Shown here in pieces: positions 53,765-63,205 of a DNA stretch of 64,000 nt. Under the pieces are notes generated by a model. It was not told the DNA's origin and did no database searches. It was given only the letters and a program-made list of their open reading frames with translations. Source of the DNA: Roseinatronobacter domitianus (GTDB lineage: Bacteria > Pseudomonadota > Alphaproteobacteria > Rhodobacterales > Rhodobacteraceae). Each line of letters begins with the position of its first letter. The stretch's first letter is position 1. The DNA lies in NCBI RefSeq assembly GCF_023336755.1, contig NZ_JALZWP010000003.1, positions 1-64,000 of the forward strand, given 5' to 3'. The position numbers and the translations under genes are program-made.

Positions 53765-54151
53765 ATGATAATTCGTGACTTTCACAAGGAAAAAACCACC
53801 GAGCGCCGTGTTGGCGCAGAGCGCTGGGAATCCGTCCGCCTGCTGCTGGCGAATGACGGAATGGGGTTTTCTTTCCACATCACCACCATCGAGGCGGGGT
53901 CGGAACACACGTTCCATTACAAGAACCATTTCGAGAGCGTCTATTGCATCTCTGGCGAAGGCAGCATCGAAGACCTTGCCACCGGCGAAGTGCACGAACT
54001 GAGCCCCGGCGTGATGTATGCGCTGGATCAGAACGACAAGCACACACTGCGCTGCAAAACGGAAATGGTCTTTGCCTGCTGCTTCAACCCGCCGATCACC
54101 GGCAACGAAGTGCACCGCGAAGACGGTTCCTACGCGCTGGAAAATTCGTAA
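53765..54151 (+). CDS. ectC: L-ectoine synthase
   Basis: The 128-residue cupin begins [21 protein letters not shown] and has [37 protein letters not shown] and the C-terminal [15 protein letters not shown]. Metal ligands (Glu in FESVYC, Tyr in MYALD, His in DKH) are present. It closes N-acetyldiaminobutyrate to ectoine. It starts five bases after ectB. No ectD (hydroxylase) is found in the window. Confidence 0.97.
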   Translation: MIIRDFHKEKTTERRVGAERWESVRLLLANDGMGFSFHITTIEAGSEHTFHYKNHFESVYCISGEGSIEDLATGEVHELSPGVMYALDQNDKHTLRCKTEMVFACCFNPPITGNEVHREDGSYALENS

Positions 54152-54191
54152 AACAGGTGGCGGGGGTGAAAAGCCACCCGCCAACATATCC

Positions 54192-55643
54192 ATGACCCAT
54201 ACAGTCGAGAAAATCGGCGGCACCTGCATGAGCCGCGCCACCGAATTGGTGGACGCCCTGTTCCTGCATGACGCGGACGCAATCTATAATCGCGTCTTCG
54301 TGGTGTCGGCCTTTGGTGGCATCACCAACAAGCTGCTGGAACACAAGAAAACCGGATCACCCGGCATTTACGCACGCTTCGCCGTTGATGATAGCGGCGC
54401 GGGTTGGGTGGATGCGTTGCGCGACACCGCTGACAGCATGTGCGCGACCCACGCGGGCATTCTGACCCATGACGGCGACCGTGAACGCGCCGATGCCTTC
54501 GTGCGCGACCGCATGGAAGGCGCACGCGCCTGTATGCTGGATTTGCAGCGCCTTGGCAGCTACGGGCATTTCCGCATTGACCAGCAAATGATGACGCTCC
54601 GGGAATTGTTGTCAGGCATGGGTGAGGCGCATTCGGCCTTTGTCACCACGCTTTTGCTGCAACGCAACGGCGTGAACGCCCGTTTCGTGGATCTGTCGGG
54701 CTGGCGGGATGAGGGCAACCCCTCGCTGGCTGAGCGGTTGACGCAGGCAATGGCGGGGATAGACCTGTCTGCCGAATTGCCCATCGTGACTGGCTACGCG
54801 CAATGCTCTGAAGGGCTGATGCGCGAATATGACCGGGGCTATTCCGAAGTGGTGTTCGCCCATCTGGCGGCGCAGACCGCCGCCGCAGAGGCGATCATCC
54901 ACAAGGAATTCCACCTGTCATCTGCCGACCCCAAGATCGTCGGGGTCGATGCCGTGCGCAAGATTGGCCGCACCAGCTATGACGTGGCCGACCAATTGTC
55001 GAATTTGGGCATGGAAGCGATCCACCCCAATGCAGCGCGCGTGCTGCGCCGTGCCGATGTGCCGTTGCGCGTGAAACACGCGTTCGAGCCCGACGATCCG
55101 GGCACGCTGATCGGGCCGGAAGGCGGCGAGGCGAATCGCGTCGAGATGGTGACAGGGCTGCCTGTCCAAGGGTTTGAAGTGCATGAGCCGGACATGGTTG
55201 GCGTCAAAGGCTATGACGCGACCATCCTGTCGGCGCTGACGCGGCATAACCTGTGGATCGTTTCGAAACAGTCGAACGCGAACACGATCACGCATTACAT
55301 TAACGGGTCTTTGAAAGCCCTGCGGCGCGCCGAGCAAGAGGTGCAGAAAGCCTATCCGAATGCAGAGATAAGCACCCGCGCGCTGGCCATGGTTGCGGTT
55401 ATTGGCTCGGACCTGTCAGAAGTGTTGGTCCTGTCGCGCGGATTACAGGCGCTGGAAACTGCCGGGCTGCGCCCCTTGGCCGCCCAGCAGGGTTTGCGCC
55501 GGATCGAAGTGCAATTCCTGTTGCCGCGCGACCAGATGGACACCGCGATCAAGGCGCTGCATGACGCCTTGGTGACAGAGGGTGAGAGCAAGCAGACCAG
55601 CAAGGCCAAATCAAAACGCGACGCACAGCTTCGTGCCGCGTAA
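54192..55643 (+). CDS. ask: Ectoine-pathway aspartate kinase
   Basis: The protein has 483 residues from ATG 54192 (MTHTVEKIGGTCMSRATELV). It has the aspartokinase catalytic segments KIGGTCMS and FVVSAFGGITNKLLEH and C-terminal ACT domains (MVGVKGYDATILSAL, MVAVIGSDLSEVL). The long divergent insert and operon position identify Ask_Ect, a specialised kinase that supplies aspartyl phosphate for ectoine and resists normal feedback. A GGTGGC/GCCACC hairpin lies in the gap after ectC (54156-54177). Confidence 0.95.
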   Translation: MTHTVEKIGGTCMSRATELVDALFLHDADAIYNRVFVVSAFGGITNKLLEHKKTGSPGIYARFAVDDSGAGWVDALRDTADSMCATHAGILTHDGDRERADAFVRDRMEGARACMLDLQRLGSYGHFRIDQQMMTLRELLSGMGEAHSAFVTTLLLQRNGVNARFVDLSGWRDEGNPSLAERLTQAMAGIDLSAELPIVTGYAQCSEGLMREYDRGYSEVVFAHLAAQTAAAEAIIHKEFHLSSADPKIVGVDAVRKIGRTSYDVADQLSNLGMEAIHPNAARVLRRADVPLRVKHAFEPDDPGTLIGPEGGEANRVEMVTGLPVQGFEVHEPDMVGVKGYDATILSALTRHNLWIVSKQSNANTITHYINGSLKALRRAEQEVQKAYPNAEISTRALAMVAVIGSDLSEVLVLSRGLQALETAGLRPLAAQQGLRRIEVQFLLPRDQMDTAIKALHDALVTEGESKQTSKAKSKRDAQLRAA

Positions 55644-55651
55644 GACAAACT

Positions 55652-55681
55652 GCGCGAGGGACTGCCCCTCGCGCTGTTTTT
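55652..55681 (+). terminator. Terminator of the ectoine operon
   Basis: GCGCGAGGG and CCCTCGCGC form a nine-base-pair stem with loop ACTGC, followed by TGTTTTT. It overlaps the last base of the convergent DUF1289 gene. Confidence 0.9.
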
Positions 55682-55914
55682 CAATCCAGAGAACGCACGC
55701 GCGCGCGACCGCCGCGCCGTTTCTTCAACTCTGGCGCGCGGCTTGGCAATTCATCCATGATCGCACGGCGCTCGGCAGGAGCCATCCGCGACCATCCGGC
55801 AATTTCATCCAAAGACCGCAGGCACCCAGTGCAAAGCCGCGCCTCGGGATGGATGATGCAAATTTTTACGCAAGGGCTTTGCACTTCGTCGCGTTTCCAG
55901 ATGTGGTCGGTCAT
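55681..55914 (-). CDS. DUF1289 family protein
   Basis: The 77-residue protein has the four-cysteine pattern QSPCVKICIIHPEARLCTGCLRSLDEIAGWSRM of DUF1289, which probably binds an iron-sulfur cluster or zinc, and a basic C-terminus (LKKRRGGRARVR). Its function is not known; it is widely found in proteobacteria. It lies 61 bases from ruvX on the same strand. Confidence 0.9.
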   Translation of the reverse strand: MTDHIWKRDEVQSPCVKICIIHPEARLCTGCLRSLDEIAGWSRMAPAERRAIMDELPSRAPELKKRRGGRARVRSLD

Positions 55915-55975
55915 GGGGCGGCCCTGAAATTGTGGTTAGATCGACGTAAGACCGCGACCGTGAAAAAGAAACCCC

Positions 55976-56455
55976 TTACCCGCTCCGCATCACTGCAAGA
56001 CGGTCCAAAGCGCCTTGCAGGATGACTCCGGCGGCAACATGGTCAATCACCTCTGCCCGGCGACGTCGGGACGTGTCGGCCTCTAGCAGCGCGCGCTCGG
56101 CGGCAACGGTGGACAGGCGCTCATCCCAGAACCCGATGGGACGATCGGTCAGGCGCGACAAGTTGCGCGCAAAGGCACGCGTGGATTGGCAGCGCGGTCC
56201 CTCGGTCCCGTCCATATTCCGCGGCAGTCCAAGGATAATCCCGCCAATCTCGCGCGCCTCAAGAATGTCGAGTAATGCCGTGGCATCCAGCCCGAATTTC
56301 TTGCGCCGGATTGTCTGCAAGGGCGAGGCAATAGAGAGCATGCGGTCCGACACCGCGACACCAATCGTCTTGTCGCCCAAGTCCAGCCCCGCGAGCGCCC
56401 GCATGGGCGGCAATGCAGCGGCAAATTCGGTCATGTCGTCGAAAAGCGTGCTCAC
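55976..56455 (-). CDS. ruvX: Holliday junction resolvase-like YqgF/RuvX
   Basis: The 159-residue RNase H-fold protein has the Asp in RALAGLDLGDKTIGVAVSD, the Glu in IGFWDERLSTVAAERAL and the late Asp in EVIDHVAAGVILQ. Family members are thought to act on pre-16S rRNA processing or Holliday junctions. It overlaps ccmI by four bases. Confidence 0.95.
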   Translation of the reverse strand: MSTLFDDMTEFAAALPPMRALAGLDLGDKTIGVAVSDRMLSIASPLQTIRRKKFGLDATALLDILEAREIGGIILGLPRNMDGTEGPRCQSTRAFARNLSRLTDRPIGFWDERLSTVAAERALLEADTSRRRRAEVIDHVAAGVILQGALDRLAVMRSG

Positions 56456-57696
56456 TCTGCGGTCAGCCCGGCGGCGCGGGCGGCGTCATTTATCATTGCC
56501 AGCGCCTGCGCGTCTGCCGCAAAGATCGTGCGCGCCTCTTGCAGGATGGCCGTGGCTTGTTCGCGCCGCTCCAGAACCCCCATCGCGCGCAGAAGCTGCG
56601 CCCAGTCTTGCGCGTTACCGCCCTCATTTGCCAGACGTGCCAACATGCCATCAACCATGCCCGCGATCATCTCTTGACGCTCTTCCGGCGTCATATCCTG
56701 CGCGGCCTCTATGTCTTCGGCAGACGGCCCGCGCGGGCTGGGGGGCGGTGGCAACTGATAGCGGGGCGCGCCCGAAATCTGCGCAAGTTCCGGCAGCGCC
56801 GCGCGAATTTCTTCCAGCCAGGGCGCATCGGGCGGGCTGACATCATGCAGGCGCCGCCATAGGCGGAAGGTCAGATCGGGGCGCCCCGTCTGGGCGTAAA
56901 GCCGCCCGGAATAGTAAAGCGCTATCGGGTTTTCCGGATCGCTCCGCAGGATACGCTCAATCACGGCTTCCTGCTCGGGCGAAACAATCCCCCCCGTTCC
57001 AAGCGCCATAAGGTCCAGCAAATAAGCCAGTTCGTCCACCGGCACGCGCTCACCCGACAAGTCCACCACGCGTATCTGTGCTTCAATAGCGGCGCGGAAA
57101 TTGCCCAGCCGCACCTCGTTCCGCGCCAGCAACCGAAAGCCGTTCACATCCTCTGGCCGGGTGACAAGCGCCTCGCGCAACTGTTGCACCATAGGTTCCA
57201 ACTGGTCGCGGCCCTCAAAATCGAACGGGCCGGGGAAGGCTTCGGCATAGCTGGCTTCCAGCTCTGCCTGTCCGGGACGGTTCGCGCGCGCGTCTTGCGC
57301 CTGCGCGTGGCGTTCCATCAACGGCATGTCGCGATATGTTGGCAACCCAACGCTGAAATACAGCAGCGCGCCCCCGATCAGGGCCAGCACCACGACGCCC
57401 ATCGCAACCATGCGCGGACCGGCTTCACCGCTGCCCAGGTCGCCACGTGCCGTGCGGTCCAGTTCCAGAACACGGCGCTGCACTTCCAGCTTGGTGCGCT
57501 CGGCCTCGTCCGCCACGATGATTCCGCGCGCCAGGTCGCGGTCAATTTCCGTCAACTGGTCGCGGTACACCCGCATGGCGCGCTCATACCCATTGGCGGT
57601 ATCGCTTTGATTGCCCGCGCGCAGCACCGCGCGCCACAACACGATACCAACCATCAGGACCATCACCCCGAAACCTGCGATCTGGCCAATTGTCAT
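56452..57696 (-). CDS. ccmI: c-type cytochrome biogenesis protein CcmI
   Basis: The protein has 414 residues from ATG 57696 (GAAGGG upstream; an upstream GTG-type start would add five). It has two membrane helices (about 5-22 and 99-117), a leucine-zipper-like loop between them (LTEIDRDLARGIIVADEAERTKLEVQRRVL), and a periplasmic TPR domain with VTRPEDVNGFRLLARNEVRLGNFRAA. It presents apocytochrome c for heme ligation. The other ccm genes are not in the window. Confidence 0.93.
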   Translation of the reverse strand: MTIGQIAGFGVMVLMVGIVLWRAVLRAGNQSDTANGYERAMRVYRDQLTEIDRDLARGIIVADEAERTKLEVQRRVLELDRTARGDLGSGEAGPRMVAMGVVVLALIGGALLYFSVGLPTYRDMPLMERHAQAQDARANRPGQAELEASYAEAFPGPFDFEGRDQLEPMVQQLREALVTRPEDVNGFRLLARNEVRLGNFRAAIEAQIRVVDLSGERVPVDELAYLLDLMALGTGGIVSPEQEAVIERILRSDPENPIALYYSGRLYAQTGRPDLTFRLWRRLHDVSPPDAPWLEEIRAALPELAQISGAPRYQLPPPPSPRGPSAEDIEAAQDMTPEERQEMIAGMVDGMLARLANEGGNAQDWAQLLRAMGVLERREQATAILQEARTIFAADAQALAMINDAARAAGLTAE

Positions 57697-57911
57697 GTGG
57701 TCGCCCTTCACGTTTCTTCTAGGGTTCTGTAACCTTACAGAAGGCCGCGCAAAAGCGAAAACGGGTCACAGCCGCGTCAGCAGCCCCCCAATTGCGACCA
57801 TGCGCCGCGCCAAAGGGGCGATTTCGGTTTTCGCCCTGAACATGACGTTTCTGGATAACCGCGCGGCGCGCCGCTGGTCCAGAAGACAGCAAGAGCTCGG
57901 AGTGCCCGCCC

Positions 57912-59159
57912 ATGAAACACTATTCCGCCTTTGCCATCGCCCGAGAGGCGTTCCGCCAGCACACCGGCTGGGGCCGCGCCTGGGCCAGCCCGGAACCGCG
58001 CGCATCCTATGATGTCATCATCGTCGGCGCGGGCGGGCATGGCTTGGCCACGGCCTATTTCCTTGGCAAGCGTTACGGCATCAAGAACGTGGCGATCATT
58101 GAAAAAGGCTGGCTGGGCGGCGGGAACACGGGCCGCAATACGACAATCATCCGCTCGAACTATCTGCAAGACCCATCAGCGGCGATCTATGAAAAATCGC
58201 GCAGCCTGTTTGAAACCATGTCGCAGGACCTGAACTACAACGTCATGTTCAGCCCGCGCGGCGTGATGATGCTGGCGCAGACGGAACACGAAAAGCGCGG
58301 CTACCTGCGCACCGAACGCGCCAATGCGCTGCAAGGCGTGGACACGCGCTTCATCTCGCCCGCCGAGGTGAAAAAGCTGGTGCCGATCATCAACCTTGAC
58401 GGCCCGCGCTACCCGGTTCTGGGCGCGCTCTGGCAAGCGCGCGCGGGCACCGCGCGGCATGACGCGCTGGCATGGGGCTATGCGCGGGCGTGCTCTGACA
58501 TGGGCATGCATGTGATAGAGCAATGCGCTGTCACAGGCGTCGAATCCGTGGGCGGCGAGGTCACGGCAGTCAACACCACCAAGGGCACCATCGGCTGCAA
58601 AAAGCTGGGCATCGTGGTCGCGGGCCATTCGGGCGCGCTGGCTGACATGGCGGGCTTCCGCCTGCCGGTGGAATCGGTGGCGTTGCAGGCGCTGGTGTCG
58701 GAACCCATCAAGCCCTGCATGGATGTGGTCGTCATGGCCAACACCGTGCATGGCTACATGTCGCAATCCGACAAGGGCGAAATGGTCATCGGCGGCGGCG
58801 CGGATGGGTTCAACAACTACACGCAGCGCGGGTCGTGGCACCACATAGAGGAAACCGTGCGCGCCTTGGTCGAGACCTTCCCGATGGTTTCACGGCTCAA
58901 GATGCTGCGCCAATGGGGCGGGATCGTGGACATGACCGGCGACCGCTCGCCCATCATTTCCAAAACCCCCTTGGGCAATTGCTTCATCAATTGCGGCTGG
59001 GGCACGGGCGGGTTCAAGGCGACGCCGGGGTCAGGCTATGCCATGGCCGAACTGGTTGCCAAGGGTGAACCGGGACCGCTGGCCGAGGCGTTCAGCATGT
59101 ATCGCTTCCGCGAAGGGCGCTTCATTGATGAAAGCGTGGCGGCGGGGGTGGCGCACTGA
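57912..59159 (+). CDS. soxB: Sarcosine oxidase beta subunit
   Basis: The 415-residue protein has the FAD-binding motif YDVIIVGAGGHGLATAYFLGKRYG (residues about 34-57) and GGNTGRNTTIIRSNY. RAGTARHDALAWGYARA contains the His expected to hold covalent FMN in this subunit family. The late GTGGFKATPGSG segment completes the FAD fold. It oxidises sarcosine to glycine, formaldehyde and H2O2 (or 5,10-CH2-THF). The stop overlaps the next gene in TGATG. Confidence 0.96.
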   Translation: MKHYSAFAIAREAFRQHTGWGRAWASPEPRASYDVIIVGAGGHGLATAYFLGKRYGIKNVAIIEKGWLGGGNTGRNTTIIRSNYLQDPSAAIYEKSRSLFETMSQDLNYNVMFSPRGVMMLAQTEHEKRGYLRTERANALQGVDTRFISPAEVKKLVPIINLDGPRYPVLGALWQARAGTARHDALAWGYARACSDMGMHVIEQCAVTGVESVGGEVTAVNTTKGTIGCKKLGIVVAGHSGALADMAGFRLPVESVALQALVSEPIKPCMDVVVMANTVHGYMSQSDKGEMVIGGGADGFNNYTQRGSWHHIEETVRALVETFPMVSRLKMLRQWGGIVDMTGDRSPIISKTPLGNCFINCGWGTGGFKATPGSGYAMAELVAKGEPGPLAEAFSMYRFREGRFIDESVAAGVAH

Positions 59160-59521
59160 TGAACCAGAGCAAACAAATTCCAAAAGCTCTCAAGGCAATC
59201 GCTTGGACGTCGGTGCTGATGGCATCTTTGGTTTACATCGCTGCACTTTGGTCGGACCTTGTTCATAACACTGAGTTCTTTGTGCGTGCTGGGGCCCTCT
59301 CCGTATTTCTTGTGGTTCTGCTCTTCTTTGTTTCGCAATGGACCGGCTTTTTCACCTTTTTGAGTGCTGACAACATAGACAACATGAACCACGCTGCACA
59401 AAGAAGCTATCTAACACCTTTTGAGGGATACCTCTTGGTCAGTGGAACCCTAGTCTGGGGCTTCGGCGATTGGTGCGTTTGTTCGCTCAAAATTGGGAGC
59501 TTGAACACATGCAGCTTTTAG
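59159..59521 (+). CDS. Unrecognised membrane protein inserted in the sox operon
   Basis: A 120-residue protein with two or three hydrophobic segments (about 14-31, 42-66 and 86-105). Its ATG overlaps the soxB stop by one base, so it may be translated by coupling. Codon use and base composition are clearly more AT-rich than the flanking sox genes. The C-terminus (CSLKIGSLNTCSF) looks abrupt, and in another frame VRLFAQNWELEHMQLLD continues, so a frameshift near 59470 is possible. No family is recognised. A soxBDA operon normally has no gene here; recent transfer is likely. Confidence 0.6.
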   Translation: MNQSKQIPKALKAIAWTSVLMASLVYIAALWSDLVHNTEFFVRAGALSVFLVVLLFFVSQWTGFFTFLSADNIDNMNHAAQRSYLTPFEGYLLVSGTLVWGFGDWCVCSLKIGSLNTCSF

Positions 59522-59645
59522 ATAGCACAAATGTCAGCGGAGTACGCTTGCGGACCGGCCATTTTCCGCGCAATTCCACGCCCTTGGGGGTGACATGGCC
59601 GCATCCGTCCTTATCTATGTCCCGGACGGAACAGAGGACAGTGCC

Positions 59646-59834
59646 ATGCGTTTCACCTTCATCACCCGATTTGCCGATGCCATCCTGCGCAACCCGCAGC
59701 GCGTGGGCGGCCTTGCCTTTGGTATTCTCATCCCGCTTCTGGTCGCGGGGCTTGTCCTTGCCCCGCGCATCGGTGGGCTGTCGGACAGCAACCTGTCCAG
59801 CGCCCCACAAGCCTATTCCATCCCCGTCGAATAA
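59646..59834 (+). CDS. Small single-helix membrane protein between soxB and soxD
   Basis: The protein has 62 residues from ATG 59646 (AGAGGACAG upstream): RFADAILRNPQRVGGLAFGILIPLLVAGLVLAPRIGG, one membrane helix (about 17-38). Base composition is like the sox genes, so it was probably there before the AT-richer neighbour. It could be a small accessory or assembly peptide. No family is recognised. Confidence 0.5.
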   Translation: MRFTFITRFADAILRNPQRVGGLAFGILIPLLVAGLVLAPRIGGLSDSNLSSAPQAYSIPVE

Positions 59835-59870
59835 GGCGCGCAGGCTAGCGCGCTCCATGAAAGGCGCGCC

Positions 59871-60194
59871 ATGCTACTGCTGACATGCCCCTGCTGCGGC
59901 GTCACTGCCGAGGAAACCGAATTCGCGCCGGGCGGCGAAGCGCATCTCAAGCGCTTCGGTCCGGGGTCTTCGGATGCCGATTACGAATCCTACATGTTCA
60001 ACCGCAAGAACCCGCGCGGCGTGCATTTTGAACGCTGGCGGCATGCCTATGGCTGCGGCAAGTGGTTTCTGGCCGCGCGCTGCACCATGACGCTGGAAGT
60101 GTTCGGCACCTACCGCGCGCAAACAGTTGAGCCGCCCGCCGAGATTGTCGCCGCCATAAAGGCAAAACGCCCTGACTGGGAGGGGTTCGCATGA
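59871..60194 (+). CDS. soxD: Sarcosine oxidase delta subunit
   Basis: The 107-residue protein begins MLLLTCPCCGVTAEETEFAPGGEAHL. The CPCCG cysteines with HAYGCGKWF provide the zinc site of this subunit. It ends next to soxA with a four-base overlap. It is required for assembly of the heterotetramer. Confidence 0.96.
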   Translation: MLLLTCPCCGVTAEETEFAPGGEAHLKRFGPGSSDADYESYMFNRKNPRGVHFERWRHAYGCGKWFLAARCTMTLEVFGTYRAQTVEPPAEIVAAIKAKRPDWEGFA

Positions 60195-63100
60195 GCCATC
60201 GTCTTGCCACCGGCGGCCGGTTGATTGACCGCGCCCGTGATGTGAAATTCACCTTTAACGGCAAGCATATGAAGGGCCATGCGGGCGACACGCTCGCGGC
60301 CAGCCTGCTGGCCAATGGGCAAACCCTGCTGGGCCGGTCGTTCAAATACCACCGCCCGCGCGGGATTGTGGCCAGCGGGGCCGAGGAACCCAACGCGCTT
60401 GTAGGTCTTGGCAAAGGCGACCGCTATGAGCCGAACCAGCGCGTGACCACAACCGAGGTTTTCGACGGGCTGAGTGCCGAGACTCAGAACCACTGGCCGA
60501 GCTTGGATTTTGACCTGCTGGCGGTGAACAGCCTTGTGCCGCAATTCCTGACGGCCGGGTTTTATTACAAAACCTTCCTGCGCCCGCGCGCGTTCTGGAA
60601 GCATGTGTATGAGCCGATCATCCGCAAATCAGCGGGCCTTGGCAAAGCCCCCGCGCATGACGCGCGCGACCCCGACCGTTACGAGCAGCTTTACGCGTTT
60701 TGCGATGTGCTGGTCATTGGCGGCGGGATTGCGGGCCTGCAAGCGGCGCTGTCGGCGGCAGAGGCCGGCGCGCGCGTGGCCCTATGGGAGCAGACCGCGC
60801 ATTGGGGCGGTCGCGCGCCTGTGGATGGCGTGACCATTGACGGACAGGATGCGGATACATGGATTGCCGCGACCGTCGCCAGGCTGGAAGGCATGGACAA
60901 CGTCCACCTACGCCTGCGCTGCATGGGCGCGGGTCTGCATGACCATGGCTATGTGCTGGGCTATGAACGTGTGTCCGACCACGCGCCAAACATCGACGCC
61001 CCCCGCCACCGCCTGTGGCGGATGCGCGCGGGCCAGATCGTGACGGCCACGGGCGCGATAGAGCGCCCCTTGTCCTTTGCGGGCAATGACCTGCCGGGCG
61101 TGATGCTGGCCAGCGCCGTGCGCGACTATGTCGTGAATTATGCGGTCGCGCCGGGGCAATCCGTGGTCGTGGTCACGAATAACGACGATGCCTACCGCAC
61201 CGCCATAGCGCTGCGCCGCGCCGGAATCGGCGTGCCTGCCGTGGTCGATGCCCGCGCAGAGGCGAACGGCCCATTGGTGGCAGAGGCGCGCGCGGCGGGC
61301 ATTACCGTGCTGACCGGCAAGGGCATTCGCAAGGTCAAGGGCGGCAGACGCGTGACGGGCGTCGAGATCTGCCGCATCGACAGCAAGGGCACAGCCTTTA
61401 CCGAGGTCTTCGACTGCGACGCCGTCGCCATGTCGGGTGGTTGGTCGCCGGTCGTGCATCTGTGGTCGCATTGCGGCGGCAAATTGCTTTGGGACGACGC
61501 GCATCATTTCTTTCGCCCCGATGCCAACCGCCCGCCCTTGGGCGTGGATGGCACGGGCTTCGTGACGGTGTGTGGCGCGGCCAATGGCGATCTGGGCGCG
61601 GTGCTGCATGGCGCGCATGACGCGGGCGTAGTCGCGGCGAAAGCCACCGGGGCCACAGGCAACGCCCCTACCCCGGCCACCGACAACGCCCCTGACATGG
61701 TCCCGATGGACGCCGTCTGGATGATGCCGCGCAATGCCGAATACGATCTTCGCATGAAAATGTGGCTGGACTACCAGAACGATGTGAAGGTGTCGGACGT
61801 GCAACTTGCGGCGCGCGAGGGGTATCAGAGCGTGGAACACACCAAACGCTATACCACTTTGGGCATGGCCACGGACCAAGGGAAGCTAAGCAATATCAAC
61901 GGTCTGGCAATTCTGTCGGATGCTTTGGGCCAGCCCATTCCCGCCACAGGCACCACCACCTTCCGCCCGCCCTACACGCCCATTTCCATTGGCGCGATCG
62001 CGGGTGAGGCAACGGGCAGCACGTTCCAACCGCTGCGCCGCTCGCCATTGCAAGACTGGCATGAGCAGAACGGCGCAGACCCGGAGCCCGTAGGCCATTG
62101 GCGCCGCCCCTATACCTTCCTGCGCGCGGGCGAAGATCGGCACAAGGCGGTCAACCGCGAAGTCACCAATGCACGCACGAATATCGGGCTGCTCGACGCC
62201 TCTACCCTTGGCAAAATCCTTGTCAGCGGGCCGGATGCGGGGCGGTTCATGGATATGCTCTACACCAATATGATGAGCAATCTGAAACCCGGCAAATGCC
62301 GCTATGGGCTGATGTGCAACGAAAACGGCTTCCTGATGGATGACGGTGTCGTGGCGCGGCTGTCAGAGGATGCGTTCCTGGTGCACACCACATCGGGCGG
62401 GGCGGACCATGTGCATGGCTGGATGGAAGACTGGCTGCAATGCGAATGGTGGGACTGGAAGGTTCACACCGTCAACCTGACGGAACAATACGCGCAAATC
62501 GCCGTGGTCGGCCCGAAAGCGCGCCAGCTTCTGGAACGGCTGGGCGGCATGAATGTGAGCGCCGATGCGCTGAAATTCATGGAATGGACCGACGGCAAAC
62601 TGGGTGGGTTCGATGCGCGCGTGTTCCGCATCAGCTTTTCCGGTGAGTTAAGCTTCGAGATTGCCGTGCCTGCAAGCCAAGGCCGTGCGTTTTGGAACAA
62701 GCTGCTGGCCGAGGGGGCTGATCTGGGCGTCATGCCTTACGGCACCGAAGCGTTGCATATCCTGCGCGCCGAGAAGGGTTTCATCATGATCGGCGATGAA
62801 ACCGATGGCACGGTCATTCCGCAAGACCTGAACCTGAACTGGGCGATCAGCAAGAAGAAGGATGATTTCCTTGGCAAGCGCGGCATGGAACGCGAGGCCA
62901 TGATCCACCCCGACCGCTGGAAGCTGGTGGGGCTGGAAACGCTCGATGGCTCTGTTTTGCCCCATGGCGCGCTGGCCGTGACCGGGGGCAAGAACGCCAA
63001 CAAACAGGCCGAAACCGAGGGGCGCGTCACCTCGACCTATTATTCGGCCACGCTGAAGCGGGGCATTGCCATGGCGCTTGTGCGCTTTGGTCCCGACCGT

Positions 63101-63205
63101 ATGGGCGAAGTGTTGGAATTTGCCGGGCCGAATGACGCCCGCATAAAGGCGCGGATCGTGGACCCGGTTCTCTATGACAAGGAAGGGGCGAAGCAAAATG
63201 TCTGA
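60191..63205 (+). CDS. soxA: Sarcosine oxidase alpha subunit
   Basis: The 1004-residue protein has an N-terminal 2Fe-2S-fold-like segment (FNGKHMKGHAGDTLAASLLANG), a NAD/FAD Rossmann domain (DVLVIGGGIAGLQAALSAAEAGARVALWEQ, about residues 172-201), a second GNDLPGVMLASAVRDYV segment, and a C-terminal GcvT-like folate domain (about 620-990; VVGPKARQLLERLGG, GELSFEIAVPASQGRAFW). This is the full alpha layout. It passes the methylene group to tetrahydrofolate. It overlaps soxG by eight bases. Confidence 0.97.
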   Translation: MSHRLATGGRLIDRARDVKFTFNGKHMKGHAGDTLAASLLANGQTLLGRSFKYHRPRGIVASGAEEPNALVGLGKGDRYEPNQRVTTTEVFDGLSAETQNHWPSLDFDLLAVNSLVPQFLTAGFYYKTFLRPRAFWKHVYEPIIRKSAGLGKAPAHDARDPDRYEQLYAFCDVLVIGGGIAGLQAALSAAEAGARVALWEQTAHWGGRAPVDGVTIDGQDADTWIAATVARLEGMDNVHLRLRCMGAGLHDHGYVLGYERVSDHAPNIDAPRHRLWRMRAGQIVTATGAIERPLSFAGNDLPGVMLASAVRDYVVNYAVAPGQSVVVVTNNDDAYRTAIALRRAGIGVPAVVDARAEANGPLVAEARAAGITVLTGKGIRKVKGGRRVTGVEICRIDSKGTAFTEVFDCDAVAMSGGWSPVVHLWSHCGGKLLWDDAHHFFRPDANRPPLGVDGTGFVTVCGAANGDLGAVLHGAHDAGVVAAKATGATGNAPTPATDNAPDMVPMDAVWMMPRNAEYDLRMKMWLDYQNDVKVSDVQLAAREGYQSVEHTKRYTTLGMATDQGKLSNINGLAILSDALGQPIPATGTTTFRPPYTPISIGAIAGEATGSTFQPLRRSPLQDWHEQNGADPEPVGHWRRPYTFLRAGEDRHKAVNREVTNARTNIGLLDASTLGKILVSGPDAGRFMDMLYTNMMSNLKPGKCRYGLMCNENGFLMDDGVVARLSEDAFLVHTTSGGADHVHGWMEDWLQCEWWDWKVHTVNLTEQYAQIAVVGPKARQLLERLGGMNVSADALKFMEWTDGKLGGFDARVFRISFSGELSFEIAVPASQGRAFWNKLLAEGADLGVMPYGTEALHILRAEKGFIMIGDETDGTVIPQDLNLNWAISKKKDDFLGKRGMEREAMIHPDRWKLVGLETLDGSVLPHGALAVTGGKNANKQAETEGRVTSTYYSATLKRGIAMALVRFGPDRMGEVLEFAGPNDARIKARIVDPVLYDKEGAKQNV

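Noticed and set aside
59470-59883. 137-residue plus-strand reading frame between soxB and soxD
   Set aside because: It overlaps the small membrane gene and soxD in another frame and most of it has no family match; only its first 20 or so residues may be a frameshifted end of the preceding gene.
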